NCBI GenBank assembly: GCA_025716815.1
Contig: JAIXMN010000003.1
Span: 1,364,001 to 1,428,000, forward strand
Length of the DNA: 64,000 bases
Direction: 5' to 3'
Source of the DNA: Dichotomocladium elegans
Lineage: Eukaryota; Mucoromycota; Mucoromycetes; Mucorales; Lichtheimiaceae
Position 1 is the first letter of the stretch. Every line of letters starts with the position of its first letter. Positions 12,298 through 22,652 of the stretch are shown here, one piece after another. Both the position numbers and the translations under genes were made by a program. The notes under the pieces are model-generated. The model saw nothing but the letters and a program-made list of their open reading frames with translations, was not told the DNA's origin and did no database searches.

Positions 12298-13310
12298 GAA
12301 GAAATGTCCAATGTGGATGCCAAAGCCCTCAAGAATCAAGTAGGGTGGGGTAAGTCCGCTTCTGTGGCACTATCGCGACCGATGGTGTAGGCGTCACAAC
12401 CTTCAAGAGATGGAGGTCTGGTAGAATTCCGGCTACAATGGAAATAAGCCTATCATGGACCTCTACCTCGCTGGTCATCACGGGAGAGAAGGTCAATGTG
12501 TAGTATCGACCCAGGCAGGAGAGACATGCTCTATTGTATTAAAGAAGGTTCAATACAATTCCGATATACGAAACAGCAACGGGATAGAGCCTGGAAGACG
12601 AAAAAGTATCGCCTTTTGTTGCAGCATTCCAAAAGACAGGTACCACTTGCCGGGCTGGCCGAATTGCACTTTGGGGATAGACCTGGTAATACATTGGATC
12701 AAAGGCAGTATTATGTATATCTACACCGACTAGTTTTGGTGTCCGGCACACTCAGGGATTTCTATGAGCTCACCATGACAGCTCATGATCCCGGTCGCTT
12801 TCTGTTCCGATCGCTGCGCCTTTCCACCTTCATAAATAGACAACGTACAAACAGGAAGCTTATCAGCATATTGGATGTGAGGTTTGGCCAGAATAGCGTC
12901 TATATCATTGGAAACTTGTCCGCACTGCATACCTGGTACCATGAGCCCATTCGTGGGAAGGGTTTTCGAAGCTTCCTCAGGGCGCACGAGTTTAAGACCA
13001 GTAGCTCTTGGCCAGCTCGGCGAGGATTTGAAAGAAGACATGAAGTTATTTGTCATGGGCTCCTGAGGTACGTATTCCATTTATAGTGTATACCTTTTTC
13101 CTAAAGGTCTCTATTATTCTATATATTATCAATAGATGCACCAATCAGAGTTCTGTAGTATACAATGTTAGAAACGAATCTCAACTCGTTTATGGAACCG
13201 AGACGTGGCAGCGTGCCTCAATCTGCAGCTTATCATCCGCGGCTTTCGTACTCAGGACTTGATTTTTCAGCGATTTCGCCGAGAAGGCATAGCAGACACC
13301 ATGTTGCGAG
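12298..13310 (+). pseudogene. Fanzor (eukaryotic TnpB-like RNA-guided nuclease) relic
   Basis: From 12496 the frame reads CSIDPGRRDMLYCI, a RuvC-I block with its Asp at about 12508. Next come RYTKQQRDRAWKTKKYRLLL, then LRLSTFINRQRTNRKLI, RFGQNSVYIIGNLSA and YHEPIRGKGFRSFL, which match the central RuvC of Fanzor proteins common in Mucoromycota. After a GTACGT...ATAG intron (about 13069-13135), a shifted frame gives WNRDVAACLNL at about 13193, the RuvC-III NRD motif. The first zinc-ribbon cysteines are lost (KTSSSWPAR where KTSxxCPxC is usual), and frameshifts separate RuvC-I and RuvC-III. It is therefore inactive. No guide RNA was identified. Confidence 0.7.
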
Positions 13311-13684
13311 AACCGGGTCGTGGCTGTAGAAATGTACGCGGCAGAAAACCAAGGCGATAACAATGTATTGAAAATGATTTGTCCGGTGATTTCTATGGAC
13401 ACGAGAAAGAGTTTACAGACTGACTTTTGTGCTCAATAGCCACCAAACCTCCGCTTTAAATTCGCCGCGTTTCCAGACTAGTACATCAATGTTTGCTCAA
13501 TAGTCACCTCTCCTCACATACTTCCTACATAGGCACCAGACTATGATCAGCTTCATTATAGAGCCTCTTTCAATTATAGCTCGCTTTGTCTCATTTCCCC
13601 AGTTTCATCACCCTTTTTTTTTACATATACCTTACCTCCACAACATTTTAGAAACGCTATATATCATACAGCAAAAAAATGCAT
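13311..13684. other. Flank between Fanzor and Tc1 relics
   Basis: No gene is recognised. A poly-T tract at about 13613-13621 and AT-rich DNA lead up to the Tc1 terminal motif at 13686. Confidence 0.4.
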
Positions 13685-14812
13685 ATCTGAGACCCCTAGT
13701 ACGTATTTAATTTAGTGGACCATGATGACCACTGTAGAATGATCACAAGTTGGATCGCAGTTGTTCTCCGTTACGACAGTTAACTAGACATCTGCAAGAA
13801 TGAGATATAAATCCTTCGAAATCGCTCAACTTTAAGCTATTTGATGCTTCACTGATCCGGGTCACCAGAGTCTCGCTTTCCAAGAACCTACTATGTTTTA
13901 CTTTGTTCTTCACGACCTACCAATACTGTTCAATAAGAATGAGTTCAGACAAATAGGATGGAAGATAGGCGCATCGATATCCTCGAAACTCGATGTATTT
14001 GGGATTTACTCAGCCTTATGAATGGGTGCATTATCCATTACCAAAGAATGGTTCTTCATATGTGCATACTTATCCATCTCATCCATGATAGCCTTAAAAA
14101 CGCTAAGATAATGCCCTGTTTGAGTTCCTCTGCTCGTGATTTCAGATTGATGCTGAGATTGCTCCCAAGCTTGTGGTTGTCTTTGCTCTTGTCTTTTGTA
14201 GTGCGGCCACTGCAAGAGTCCCTTTCTTAGACCATGCCATACTGCGTTTTATATTGTTATGGAATCCAGACTCATCAAGAATTTTTTTTCTAAAGTTGAC
14301 GTCGGTCCTGTCACCATCTGTGCGCCCTATTCAAGGCGCTCGGGGGTATTCGCGGCACTATTCCTGTCTACAGGCTAAAACCGAGCCATTTTCAATGACA
14401 AGTGGCAGTCGTTTTTCATAAATTGATGAAGCATCGTTCTAGAGTCTTTAAGGCTCTCAAATCTTTGGAGCGGTTGCTCCATCTGCTGCTATGGGACAAT
14501 GGATGGATCCGCATCAAGGCAACCCAAAGTAACGCTCTTATGCCTCTTTATTGAGAATACGCAAACGACCTCTGCTTTAGGTTTCTCAAAAATGCTGTCA
14601 GGGTCCTTTTTCGTACTGCAATGCCCATTGCTGGGCTGAACGAACCCGGCTTTCTTTCGTCCGATTGCCTGCATCCTTTCGCTGGGAGAATGTGCGTAGC
14701 AACAGGCTCAGAGTTATCTATAGAAGATATGCTATGCAGATATTCAGCGTGATAGCAAACGGATTGCAGAGAGTACAATTCCTCATCAACTACATTGTCC
14801 AGAAATCTTTAC
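13685..14812 (-). mobile_element. Dead Tc1/mariner-like element, copy 1
   Basis: The minus strand carries a degenerate DDE transposase running from about 14812 (VDEELYSLQSVCYHAEYL) to about 13765. Its C-terminal end, FLESETLVTRISEASNSLKLSDFEGF, is almost identical to the 51.8 kb copy. The catalytic block (VMDNAPIHKAE, at about 14006-14040) keeps the second Asp. The Glu block is damaged (SELILIEQYW followed by a stop). Frameshifts occur throughout. The right end carries TACTAGGGGTCTCAGATATG at 13684-13703, consistent with a TA target site plus terminal inverted repeat. The 5' end is replaced by an inverted fragment (see 14813). Confidence 0.75.
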
Positions 14813-15060
14813 GACAAATCGAATGTTCGCATGCATACACGGAAAGATGTCGCACAAAAAGAGCTTGGCAAATCCATCTCGTCCTTTTGACTCTTTCTCC
14901 TTTATACTCTTTTACATTCTTAAATGAGCAATCTATTTTTTTTTTTACGATGGTCAAGGCCATCTCGTTGATGCGCGTGGGCCGCCCTGATCCTATGGGC
15001 GACCCTGCGACTTCAGAACTGGTAGGGCGCGACTTCTGATTTTGGAAATTATTGCATGTG
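14813..15060 (+). mobile_element. 5'-end fragment of the same Tc1 family, in opposite orientation
   Basis: Plus-strand sequence 14815-14970 (AAATCGAATGT, TACACGGAAAGATGTCGCAC, TTTTACATTCTTAAATGAGC, then ATGGTCAAGGCCATCTCGTTGATG) matches the leader of the 50.6 kb copy in the plus direction. The adjoining transposase body at 13.7-14.8 kb is on the minus strand. The copies therefore meet head to head at about 14812, the result of an internal inversion or two nested insertions. Confidence 0.65.
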
Positions 15061-15581
15061 GCAGTATGCATGATACCAAAAATACTGTACGTAGCCCCAT
15101 CAATCATAAACAGAGCTGCATCAAAGCTTGCAGCTGGGGCAGAAACAATTCTCTTGTGGTCTTTAGTAGGAGCATGTACACCTGGACTACTTTCTTTTTA
15201 ATAACCCTCAAGTACACGGTTTGGGGATTCCATGTTATAAGCCATAGTCTCTCGTTTGAATATATATGAGCTCGCGCCTGCTTCAAGTTTCAGATGGAAT
15301 AACCTGGTAGTATCCCGGAAGTTCTAGCAACCATCGATTTTGCAATTGCTTAAGGGTATCCTCTTTTATTTATTCGACTATCTATCCGATGGGGGCTCAG
15401 GCCCATTATTCTGCTCCATGGCCCATCTTATAATGTATTCATGTTAAACAGCAACGATGGGAAATGCATGCGATCTATGTTTTCGAGTGGCAAGAAAGCG
15501 AATAACGAAACGAACGACAGGTCGGGTCTCAAGCACAATATACGCGGTTTATTTTTTTCGGGATGAAATATAGCTTGTCGG

Positions 15582-17654
15582 TTATAAATCACATGTCGGG
15601 CCAGCATCCATTTTTCCGAGAACAACTTTCTGCAGGGAAAAGAAGGTGCTCACGACCATGATGACGAGGCCGAAGCATAACAGAGCCCAGTACGGCAATT
15701 TGTTGAGCTGCCATAACGAGTCTTTGGCTAGCTTGAGATAGCACAAAGGCGGCAGGATATAGGCCAGCATGGTCGCTGAAAATCCGCCTGTCAATTCGAG
15801 GACAATGCCGAGGTTGCATGTCAGTAGCGAGATGATCAGCGCCACCAGCACTAGTGCTGTCGTCATGATAGCATGTCGCCGGAGATTGTAGGGCGCATTA
15901 TTCCAGAAGGCTACTTCCAGCACCTATGAAAAGACAAACGGATCAGCGACCGTTCCTCTGCATCAGCTAGATCTTTGGTTCGCGTCACTTGCCTCACGAC
16001 ACACGAACGCCTCCAGAGGAAGGGTAGTAAACATATTCATACCAAACGCCAAGCGCGCCACATTGATCAAGGTCACATCTGCCGGGAAGTTGTTGAGAAT
16101 GTTCCCCGCGGTCTTATCGGTAAAGACCACGTAGCCTGACACGGCAAGCACTGTGCAGGTGACAAACGACAGTGCCATGCTATAATGTGTCACCTTGGCA
16201 AACCGATTCATGCTCGGCTGGCGCAAGGAGCCAAAGATCATGAAACTGTTGTGATGACACACAAAAGCTACGAAATCATGAGGACCAAAATCACCGCGCC
16301 ATTCTTTCTTTCTTCGTTTGCATACCAAAACTGATCACAGCAATTGCTTGAATCATTTCGCTATTGATAAAGGTGAACTGCAAGGATGGATCGCCGCGGA
16401 TTTCGGGTGGCATCCTTGGCCCCTCAATAGCCACACTAACGATAATAACGATAATTGTGATCAGCGCGAGACCACTTGTCTTTGCGAGCTTTGACATATC
16501 CCGATAGAGCGACAACGGATAGGATACGAGCACAGTAAAGAAGGTGATGCATAGCCGGCGGTTTGCAAAGATCCACACCACAGGAAGCGTGTCAATCGTG
16601 GGAATAAGCGACCGGAACACGTGTGGAATGGTATCGCCTAAAAGAGAAGGACAGTCAATCTAGCTTTCTATCAAGTAGCACCACCGCACATCCTAAGCGT
16701 GCACGCTCTCCTACCAATAATCACGCAGTAAGCGCACATGGCTAAATAGGACAACGACATCTTGGTGAGCTCTCTGTTAAGATACGAATCCATCCAATGA
16801 AAGAAGTCTGTTGGACATTACTTGCCACCAAAAGCAAATACAAATTGAGCGATCGAGATCGCAAGCAGCCCTGGCCGACCAAAAGCATGTTCCAGTAGAT
16901 CTTGGTAATTATTTCTTCCTGATAGCTTGCCATTGTAGATCAGCAGGCGTACGGTCCAATCTATCCATTCCCTCTGTCAGTCCTTGAGCGGAAACAAACT
17001 CCAATCTCTCTCCTTTTCAATACTTTACCCACAAGAATCGTCAGGATCACCAACAAAATCAGACCAGCGCCAAACCCCTAGTAACATCATCGTAACCCTT
17101 AGCCATGGGATCTGCGCCATCTGAAAGGCGGCCACCTGACCATCGAGCCATAGCACTTACCGCTTCCCTGAATGAGAATGGAAGACCAATGATGCCTGCA
17201 CCAATGATACTATTGGACATGTTGAGCTACTAACAGAGGGGGATTGTCAATCGGATATGGTTCTATGGTCGGAGGGTGGTGGTGGGGGGGGGAAACGCGC
17301 TCTCATGTTTTTGCTTACTGTCTTTACACTTACAAAGCTTGCAAATACCGATCCACCTTCGTTCGGCAGCCGATATTCCGTTTCTCGATCGTCGTCAATG
17401 TCGACGTCGCCATCATGTTGGAGCCTGTTGCTCTGGCCCAACAGCGCCTCAGAGTCGTCAATATCAAACGCGGCATAATACTCTGTCGTGGCAGTTGTGA
17501 AGGTCTCTGAGGTAGCCGCGGCAGTCCTCAGGGGCGGCGAACGCTCTTCGTCGTAGCTGTCATCGCTGTCATCGTGTAGGGTATCGAGGAGAGCTTTTTT
17601 TGCTTCGTCGGTATCGTCTGCTCTGGAAGATTGTTCTGGCTTGATGATTGACAT
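15582..17654 (-). CDS. Amino acid/auxin permease (AAAP) family, vacuolar AVT-type transporter
   Basis: Eight exons (about 17654-17334, 17226-17161, 17077-17029, 16960-16827, 16741-16715, 16637-16326, 16267-15993, 15923-15582) join to about 508 residues. After an acidic Ser/Asp-rich cytosolic N-terminus comes the family hallmark LNMSNSIIGAGIIGLPFSFR, then about ten further membrane segments including LILLVILTILVDWTVRLLIY, VTHYSMALSFVTCTVLAVSGY and the last helix YWALLCFGLVIMVVSTFF. It resembles yeast Avt proteins and SLC38 carriers, which move neutral amino acids across vacuolar or lysosomal membranes. Two introns begin with GC (GGTG|GCAAGT and GAG|GCAAGT) in otherwise perfect donor context. 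A divergent neighbour starts 331 bases upstream. The substrate is not predictable. Confidence 0.9.
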
Positions 17655-17985
17655 TGCAAGGAAAGGGTAGGGGGTTTGCTTGTGGAAGAGAAGAACGGTG
17701 GTCGGTTACACGAATATGGAGCTACCTTTTTTCTATGAAACAGCAAATTGCACCTAGTTTTCTGCACTAACCAAAAGGCCCGATTCCCGCTCTTGGCTCT
17801 CAGTCACTCAGTGTGCTTGCGTCTGATAGAGAGAGAAAGAGAGAGAGAGTGTGTGTGTGTGCAGTGAAAGACGGTCCAATGGCCGTAGCTGTGACCCCTG
17901 GATTTTTTTACTCCCTATTCGTCTCCCTCCCTGCCCCCTTCTCTCTCTCTTTCTCGTCCTCTCTCTATTATTTTCTGCATTCCTC
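17655..17985. promoter_or_regulatory. Divergent promoter with GA/GT microsatellite
   Basis: This 331-base gap separates the start codons of the transporter (minus) and the zinc-ribbon protein (plus). It contains (GA)n then (GT)n at about 17829-17861, and a long CT-rich tract (17920-17970) serving as leader for the plus gene. Confidence 0.4.
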
Positions 17986-18704
17986 ATGTCACTGCAGTAC
18001 AACAACGCCCTCGTGCTTCGGGCCGATGTTCGCAACATGCTTTTTCGGAAATGCGGCAAATGCAAGAGTAAGCTCATTGGGGTCACACAGGGCTTGCCAT
18101 CGACAATGTTATTCTATTGCACAAAATGTCGGGAACATGTACAGGAGTTCAGTGCATCGTATAATCTCGCGTTGCTTGTGCAAATCGATTGGACGTTGCA
18201 ATATTTTCACGCCCATGAGTTGGCTCTTGTGCCGTTACTCGGGTGTGAGCCGAAGCAATTCTGCGAGGTAAATCCGCCCTTTATTAATATTACAATTATT
18301 GTTTTTTGGGGGGAATGGGGGGGGGAGAAAGAGACGCGCGCGGATGCCACGATTGAGAAGGGGGAGTAAGAGAACAAACATTCATTTTTTTTGTTTTTAG
18401 TTAGTGCAAAACAACCCCCATATTCTGGACGTTGTACGTGAACGCTTTGAAGGATTTCCTTGTCATTTGATCCTGCGACAACCCAAAGGGGACAAAGGAT
18501 CGTCCTCATCCATGAAGAAACCAAAAAAGTCCCAAAAGAAGGTACATGGGTGGGGCGGCGAGGGAGAAAGAAACAGAAGGTGTTCTAAGTGGGATTGTGC
18601 AGTCATCCGAAAACCAGGTCCTGGAGGCCATTATACCTGCCGACCCACTACATATGCAACCCTTTCTCCATCGCTATCTCGTCGATGATCCAACACGGGA
18701 ATAG
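17986..18704 (+). CDS. Small zinc-ribbon protein, RPA1 C-terminal/OB-fold-like
   Basis: Three exons (17986-18267, 18401-18541, 18603-18704) give 174 residues. A zinc ribbon is formed by CGKCKSKLI and FYCTKCREH, 26 residues apart, followed by EFSASYNLALLVQIDWTLQ, a run of beta strands. This order, Cys pairs inserted in an OB-like barrel, is that of the C-terminal domain of replication protein A large subunit and relatives (MEIOB, shieldin-type proteins), which bind single-stranded DNA. Only this domain is present; full-length RPA1 is about 600 residues. A lysine-rich patch (KKPKKSQKK) ends exon 2. Homology is inferred from the zinc ribbon alone and is uncertain. Start chosen as the first Met after the CT-rich leader. 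Confidence 0.6.
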
Positions 18705-18888
18705 GAAGAGGTGATCGACGGCTGCTTAGCTTTTTTTTTTTTTTACATGCTGCTGGAAAGCTGGTTTTTTTTTTTGGGCTGAATAGAAAAAAAAAATTGT
18801 GACGTTGATTTTCCGCCACTCGTCAAAAAATTTTATCTTGTTCTTTTTGGTCAAGAGCTTGAAACCCCCTCTCTTTCTTTGCATCGCC

Positions 18889-19578
18889 ATGGCTGGTATC
18901 ACTGTCAAGGACGTCAACGCCCACGGTACGAACACCTTCTTATTTATATAGACGGAAGAAATGAAAAAATACGACACCAGACAAACGCCATTTCGCGCGG
19001 TTATTTGCACCGAGAATTACATAAACACTGACACCATTGCTCCTACAGCTTTCATCAAGGCCTACGCTGCCTACCTCAAGCGCACCGGCAAGCTTGAGAT
19101 TCCCAAGTGGGTTGACATTGTCAAGACCGGCACCCACAAGGAATTGGCTCCCTATGATCCCGATTGGTTCTTCATCCGTGCGGGTATGTCTTGATGGTGG
19201 ACCGTAATAATGGTGATAGTAACCTGACCAAACCTGGGGGTTGATTTTTACTTAGCCTCGATTGCCCGCCACATCTACATCCGCAAGAACGTCGGTGTCG
19301 GTGCCTTGAAGAAGGTCCATGGTGGTCGCGTTAACCGCGGCTCCCGCCCCTCCCACCACGTCGATGGCTCCGGCTCCGTCAACCGCAAGGCCCTTCAGGC
19401 TCTTGAGAAGATCGGTGTCTTGGCCCAGGGCAAGAGGTAAATACATATATGCGATCTCTGTAGGGAGAGAAAAAGATTGACCCTATTAACATTTCTTTCC
19501 AGTGGCCGTCATATCACTCAGGATGGTCAGCGTGATTTGGATCGTATCGCCATGACCCTTGTTGATGATGAGGAGTAA
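18889..19578 (+). CDS. RPS19: 40S ribosomal protein eS19
   Basis: Four exons (18889-18925, 19049-19183, 19256-19436, 19503-19578) give 142 residues, the usual length. The protein reads [20 protein letters not shown], then [46 protein letters not shown] and [13 protein letters not shown], unmistakably eS19 of the small-subunit head, needed for 18S rRNA maturation. Codon use is strongly biased (CTC, AAG, CGC), as in highly expressed fungal genes, unlike its neighbours. The first exon is only 12 codons, a common ribosomal-protein layout. An (TA)n tract follows the stop. Confidence 0.97.
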
Positions 19579-19608
19579 AAAAAAAAATAAACTATCATGC
19601 GAGTTGGG

Positions 19609-19631
19609 TATATATATATATATATATATAT
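19609..19631. repeat. (TA)n microsatellite
   Basis: About 11 uninterrupted TA units, 31 bases past the RPS19 stop codon, probably within or just after its 3' untranslated region. Confidence 0.9.
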
Positions 19632-19966
19632 GTAATTTCTTTTGGCTTGTGCCTGAGTACATGAACACTCGACAGAATAAAAAAAAAGACCATAGTAGTT
19701 TCTCCATCAAAGTGCGATTGTAGATCATTACCTTTTTGATGTGTGTTTTCGGTGTGGCTCAGGTTGTTGTGTAGCTCGGTGCGGGCTGTGTATGACATAT
19801 TGTGTGCTTGTATTGGAAGCGAAAAGAAAAGAAATATTATTATGTACAAAAATGAGGGAGGGAGGAGGATAAGAAGGAAGAGAGAGAGATAGAGAGATCG
19901 AAAAAAATGATTAAACTTTTTAGATTGAGTTGATGCTGGTGTGTGTTCGTGTGTTTGTGTATGTGT

Positions 19967-21818
19967 TCAAGGTGGATTAGGGAAAACTTGTTGAACAAGC
20001 GCCGCAAGTTCAGGCTGCTTAGCACAGAAAAGCTGACCTTCTTGAACAAGCTGGTCAATGCGCTACAAAGAGGCAAGCAAAAGTGAGCTGGCTTGCCTAA
20101 CCTGGTAATTACCCATTCCAACTTACAGTGCGCACTTCGGTAGCGCCCGGTCGGGTTGCGCCGTCCGGATTGAGCATCCAGCGGACCAAGCCGTGGACGG
20201 AGGGCGAGGGCTTTGAGAAGGTGAACGATGGTGGTTTGCCATAGAGGATTTGGTAAAAGATTTGTCGGGTATCATCCACATCGTATAAAGGAGGCACGCG
20301 GTCCATCATTTCAATCATTGTGATGGCTAAGGACCAGATGTCCACGTTTTCCTTGTATGGCTCGACCGCAATCACCTCGGGCGCCATCCACTTGGCCGTC
20401 CCCAGACGTTCGGAATTGGTCTTGTTGAGTGGAGTAGCTAATCCAAAATCGGCTAAATGAAAAAAGCAGGTGAGCTTTTTTCTTCGCTATCAGTCGAATG
20501 TACCTACCGAGCTTGACCTGGCCGTTTCGGCCGAGGAGAATGTTTTCGCATTTGACGTCACGATGCATGTAGTTCTTTGAATGCAAATAAATCAGACCCT
20601 CAAGAACTTGACTTGCAATGAAAATAGCGTATGGCTCGGATAGGCCTTTTATAGTGTTATATAAGAGATTGAATACAGAACATTGCATGAGCTCCATGGC
20701 CATCCACAAGTCGTCCTTCCACATGCCCGCCTCGAGCAGCTGGATAAGGTTCGGATGGCTCAGACAGCCCATGATGCGGATCTCTCGGAGGACGTAAGCG
20801 TGGTGATTGGTGTCATGGTCCTCAATCAAGCACCGCTTGATGGCCACCTGGGGCCCCTGTTTCTTTGTGGCGCGCACGACTGCCCCATTTGCTCTGTTAT
20901 TTCCAGCGCGACGGAACGGGCCGTGGGGGAACAATCATTAAGTATAATTGCTTTTTTTCTCTAGCCTTCTCCTTTCACAGGACGTACCCGCTACCAATTT
21001 TAGCTGTGTCGCCAAATAATTTGTATGGATTGCCTCCCATGGCTTTTGACCGAGGCAGGATTTTTTTCAGCTTGCTTTCAAATTCGGGATGAAGTCCTAC
21101 TTCCTTGGGCTTCAAGGAAATGACGGGTGGCGGGATTGGCCAGATGTCCGGCACACGGCCGACAGGTATCCAGGGGCGCTAAAACCGGTCCATTCATATC
21201 ATTGCAATTTCTCTCAGCTTAAAATAAAAACGCGTACCTCGTGGAGCTGTCGGTATTGTTTCTCTTGTTCCTTCTTTTTCTGCTCGTCGTCCTGTTGTTT
21301 TTTCAGTTTCCGTTGGTGTTCCTGTTGCTGTAGTTCCTGCTGCCGCCGTTTCCAGGCCTCTTCAATGACGTCTGGTATCTGCCATTTGCCAGGATTTCGC
21401 CAAGGAACAAGTATCTATAAAAGGGGAGAAAGAGATAGGAGCAGATAGCAGGCAGCAGCATCAAAAAGAAAAAAAGACAAGAACATCATTATCAAAGGGA
21501 AGGAAAAGGGAAGAGACAACAGCAGGTGAGAATCGTATTTTTATTTCCATTGTTACAATAACAACACACCTTTTTTGTTGATGCTGGCGGAAGGGAAGGC
21601 TTGGCGTTTGCTGCTGCTGCTGCTGCAACGGTTGCAAAAGTAGATGGTAAGCTCACCCGCTTCAGCGACTTGGGCGAAGGCACCGAGTCTGTCGTCGCAG
21701 AAGAGCGCGCGCGTGAACCGATGCTTGTGGGCGAAGTTGACAGTGGCGGCGTCCGTTGCTGATGATGTTGCTGGCTCGGCATGCCCATGATGATGGAGAT
21801 GGGGGTTAAGGTATTCAA
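19967..21818 (-). CDS. STE20/PAK-type serine/threonine kinase without visible CRIB domain
   Basis: Six exons (21818-21570, 21414-21238, 21178-20988, 20893-20508, 20452-20127, 20062-19967) join to about 474 residues. An Ala/Ser-rich N-terminus is followed by a Gln/Lys/Glu-rich helix (KRRQQELQQQEHQRKLKK), a proline-rich linker and the kinase domain: KIGSGANGAVVRATKK, VAIKR, HRDVKCENILL, ADFGLATPL, then GTAKWMAPEVI and VDIWSLAI. The C-terminal lobe ends IDQLVQEGQLFCAKQPELA. GTxxWMAPEV marks the STE20 group. A PAK-type CRIB (ISxPxxxxHxxH) is not seen, so Cdc42/Rac control is not predicted; I cannot assign a subfamily. The helical linker may mediate self-association. Confidence 0.85.
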
Positions 21819-22652
21819 AGACCGATCAAGAGCGTGGTGACGAGAAGCAGTAAAAAAGGGAAGAGAAACGAAGAAAAGCTTTTATGCGGCAAGGAAAAGA
21901 AGAAGCAGAAGAAAAAAAAAAAGGAGAAAAAAAGCAAGTGTCTTCTTTTTTTTTTATGTACAACTGGAGCTACCCGGCTATCAGCGTTTTTAAAAGGTAA
22001 AGAAGAAGAAAAAATTATTGAAGAGTGGCAAAAAAAAGGCCGCCATTTGCAATTTGAACAAGGCACGAGTTATGTCCATCATGGAATACACGCGCAAACC
22101 CTCTCTTCTTCCTTTTCCTCCTTCCCCTCCCCCAACCCACCCCCTCCCCTTCCCCTCGCTCTCTCCCTTCTCTTTCTTCTTTTACATCCATCAACAACGA
22201 AAAGCACCGAAGCACTTGGTATCTGATACGCTGATCTCTCTACACCAGTCCATGTGCATCCCACCCTCGTCCTCGATGTTACCCCGCTGTGGATCGTCGA
22301 CACTTAGAACGAATAAAAATGCCCTTCGTGCATAATCCCACATATTCCTGGCTGGCAACGGTAGGACAAGCGTTCCACCTTGACTGTATTACTTATTTCA
22401 TGGACCGCAGTGCCAAAAGGAGGCGTGGGGCCGTGGGACACGATTTAGACACACAAGTGTTGCACGCGCTCTCGCCTATTTTGAAACCCAAAGATCATCT
22501 GAAAAGGACCCCCGCCGTCATTTACCCTCCTCTTGTCCACCAAAAATTTCAAAATAAAAAGGGCTTGGACAGTAGACGCAATTAGAAACAAGCAAAGCAT
22601 ATACATACAAAGCATGCGCTCTTTGTTGCCCTTCTTCCGTGCAGCACTTATA
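21819..22652. other. Intergenic region between STE20 kinase promoter and next gene
   Basis: Purine-rich tracts (21850-21935) and a C-rich tract (22100-22175) dominate. An open frame at 22289-22585 (plus) has no recognised features and no splice support. The left part is the kinase promoter and leader. Confidence 0.4.
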
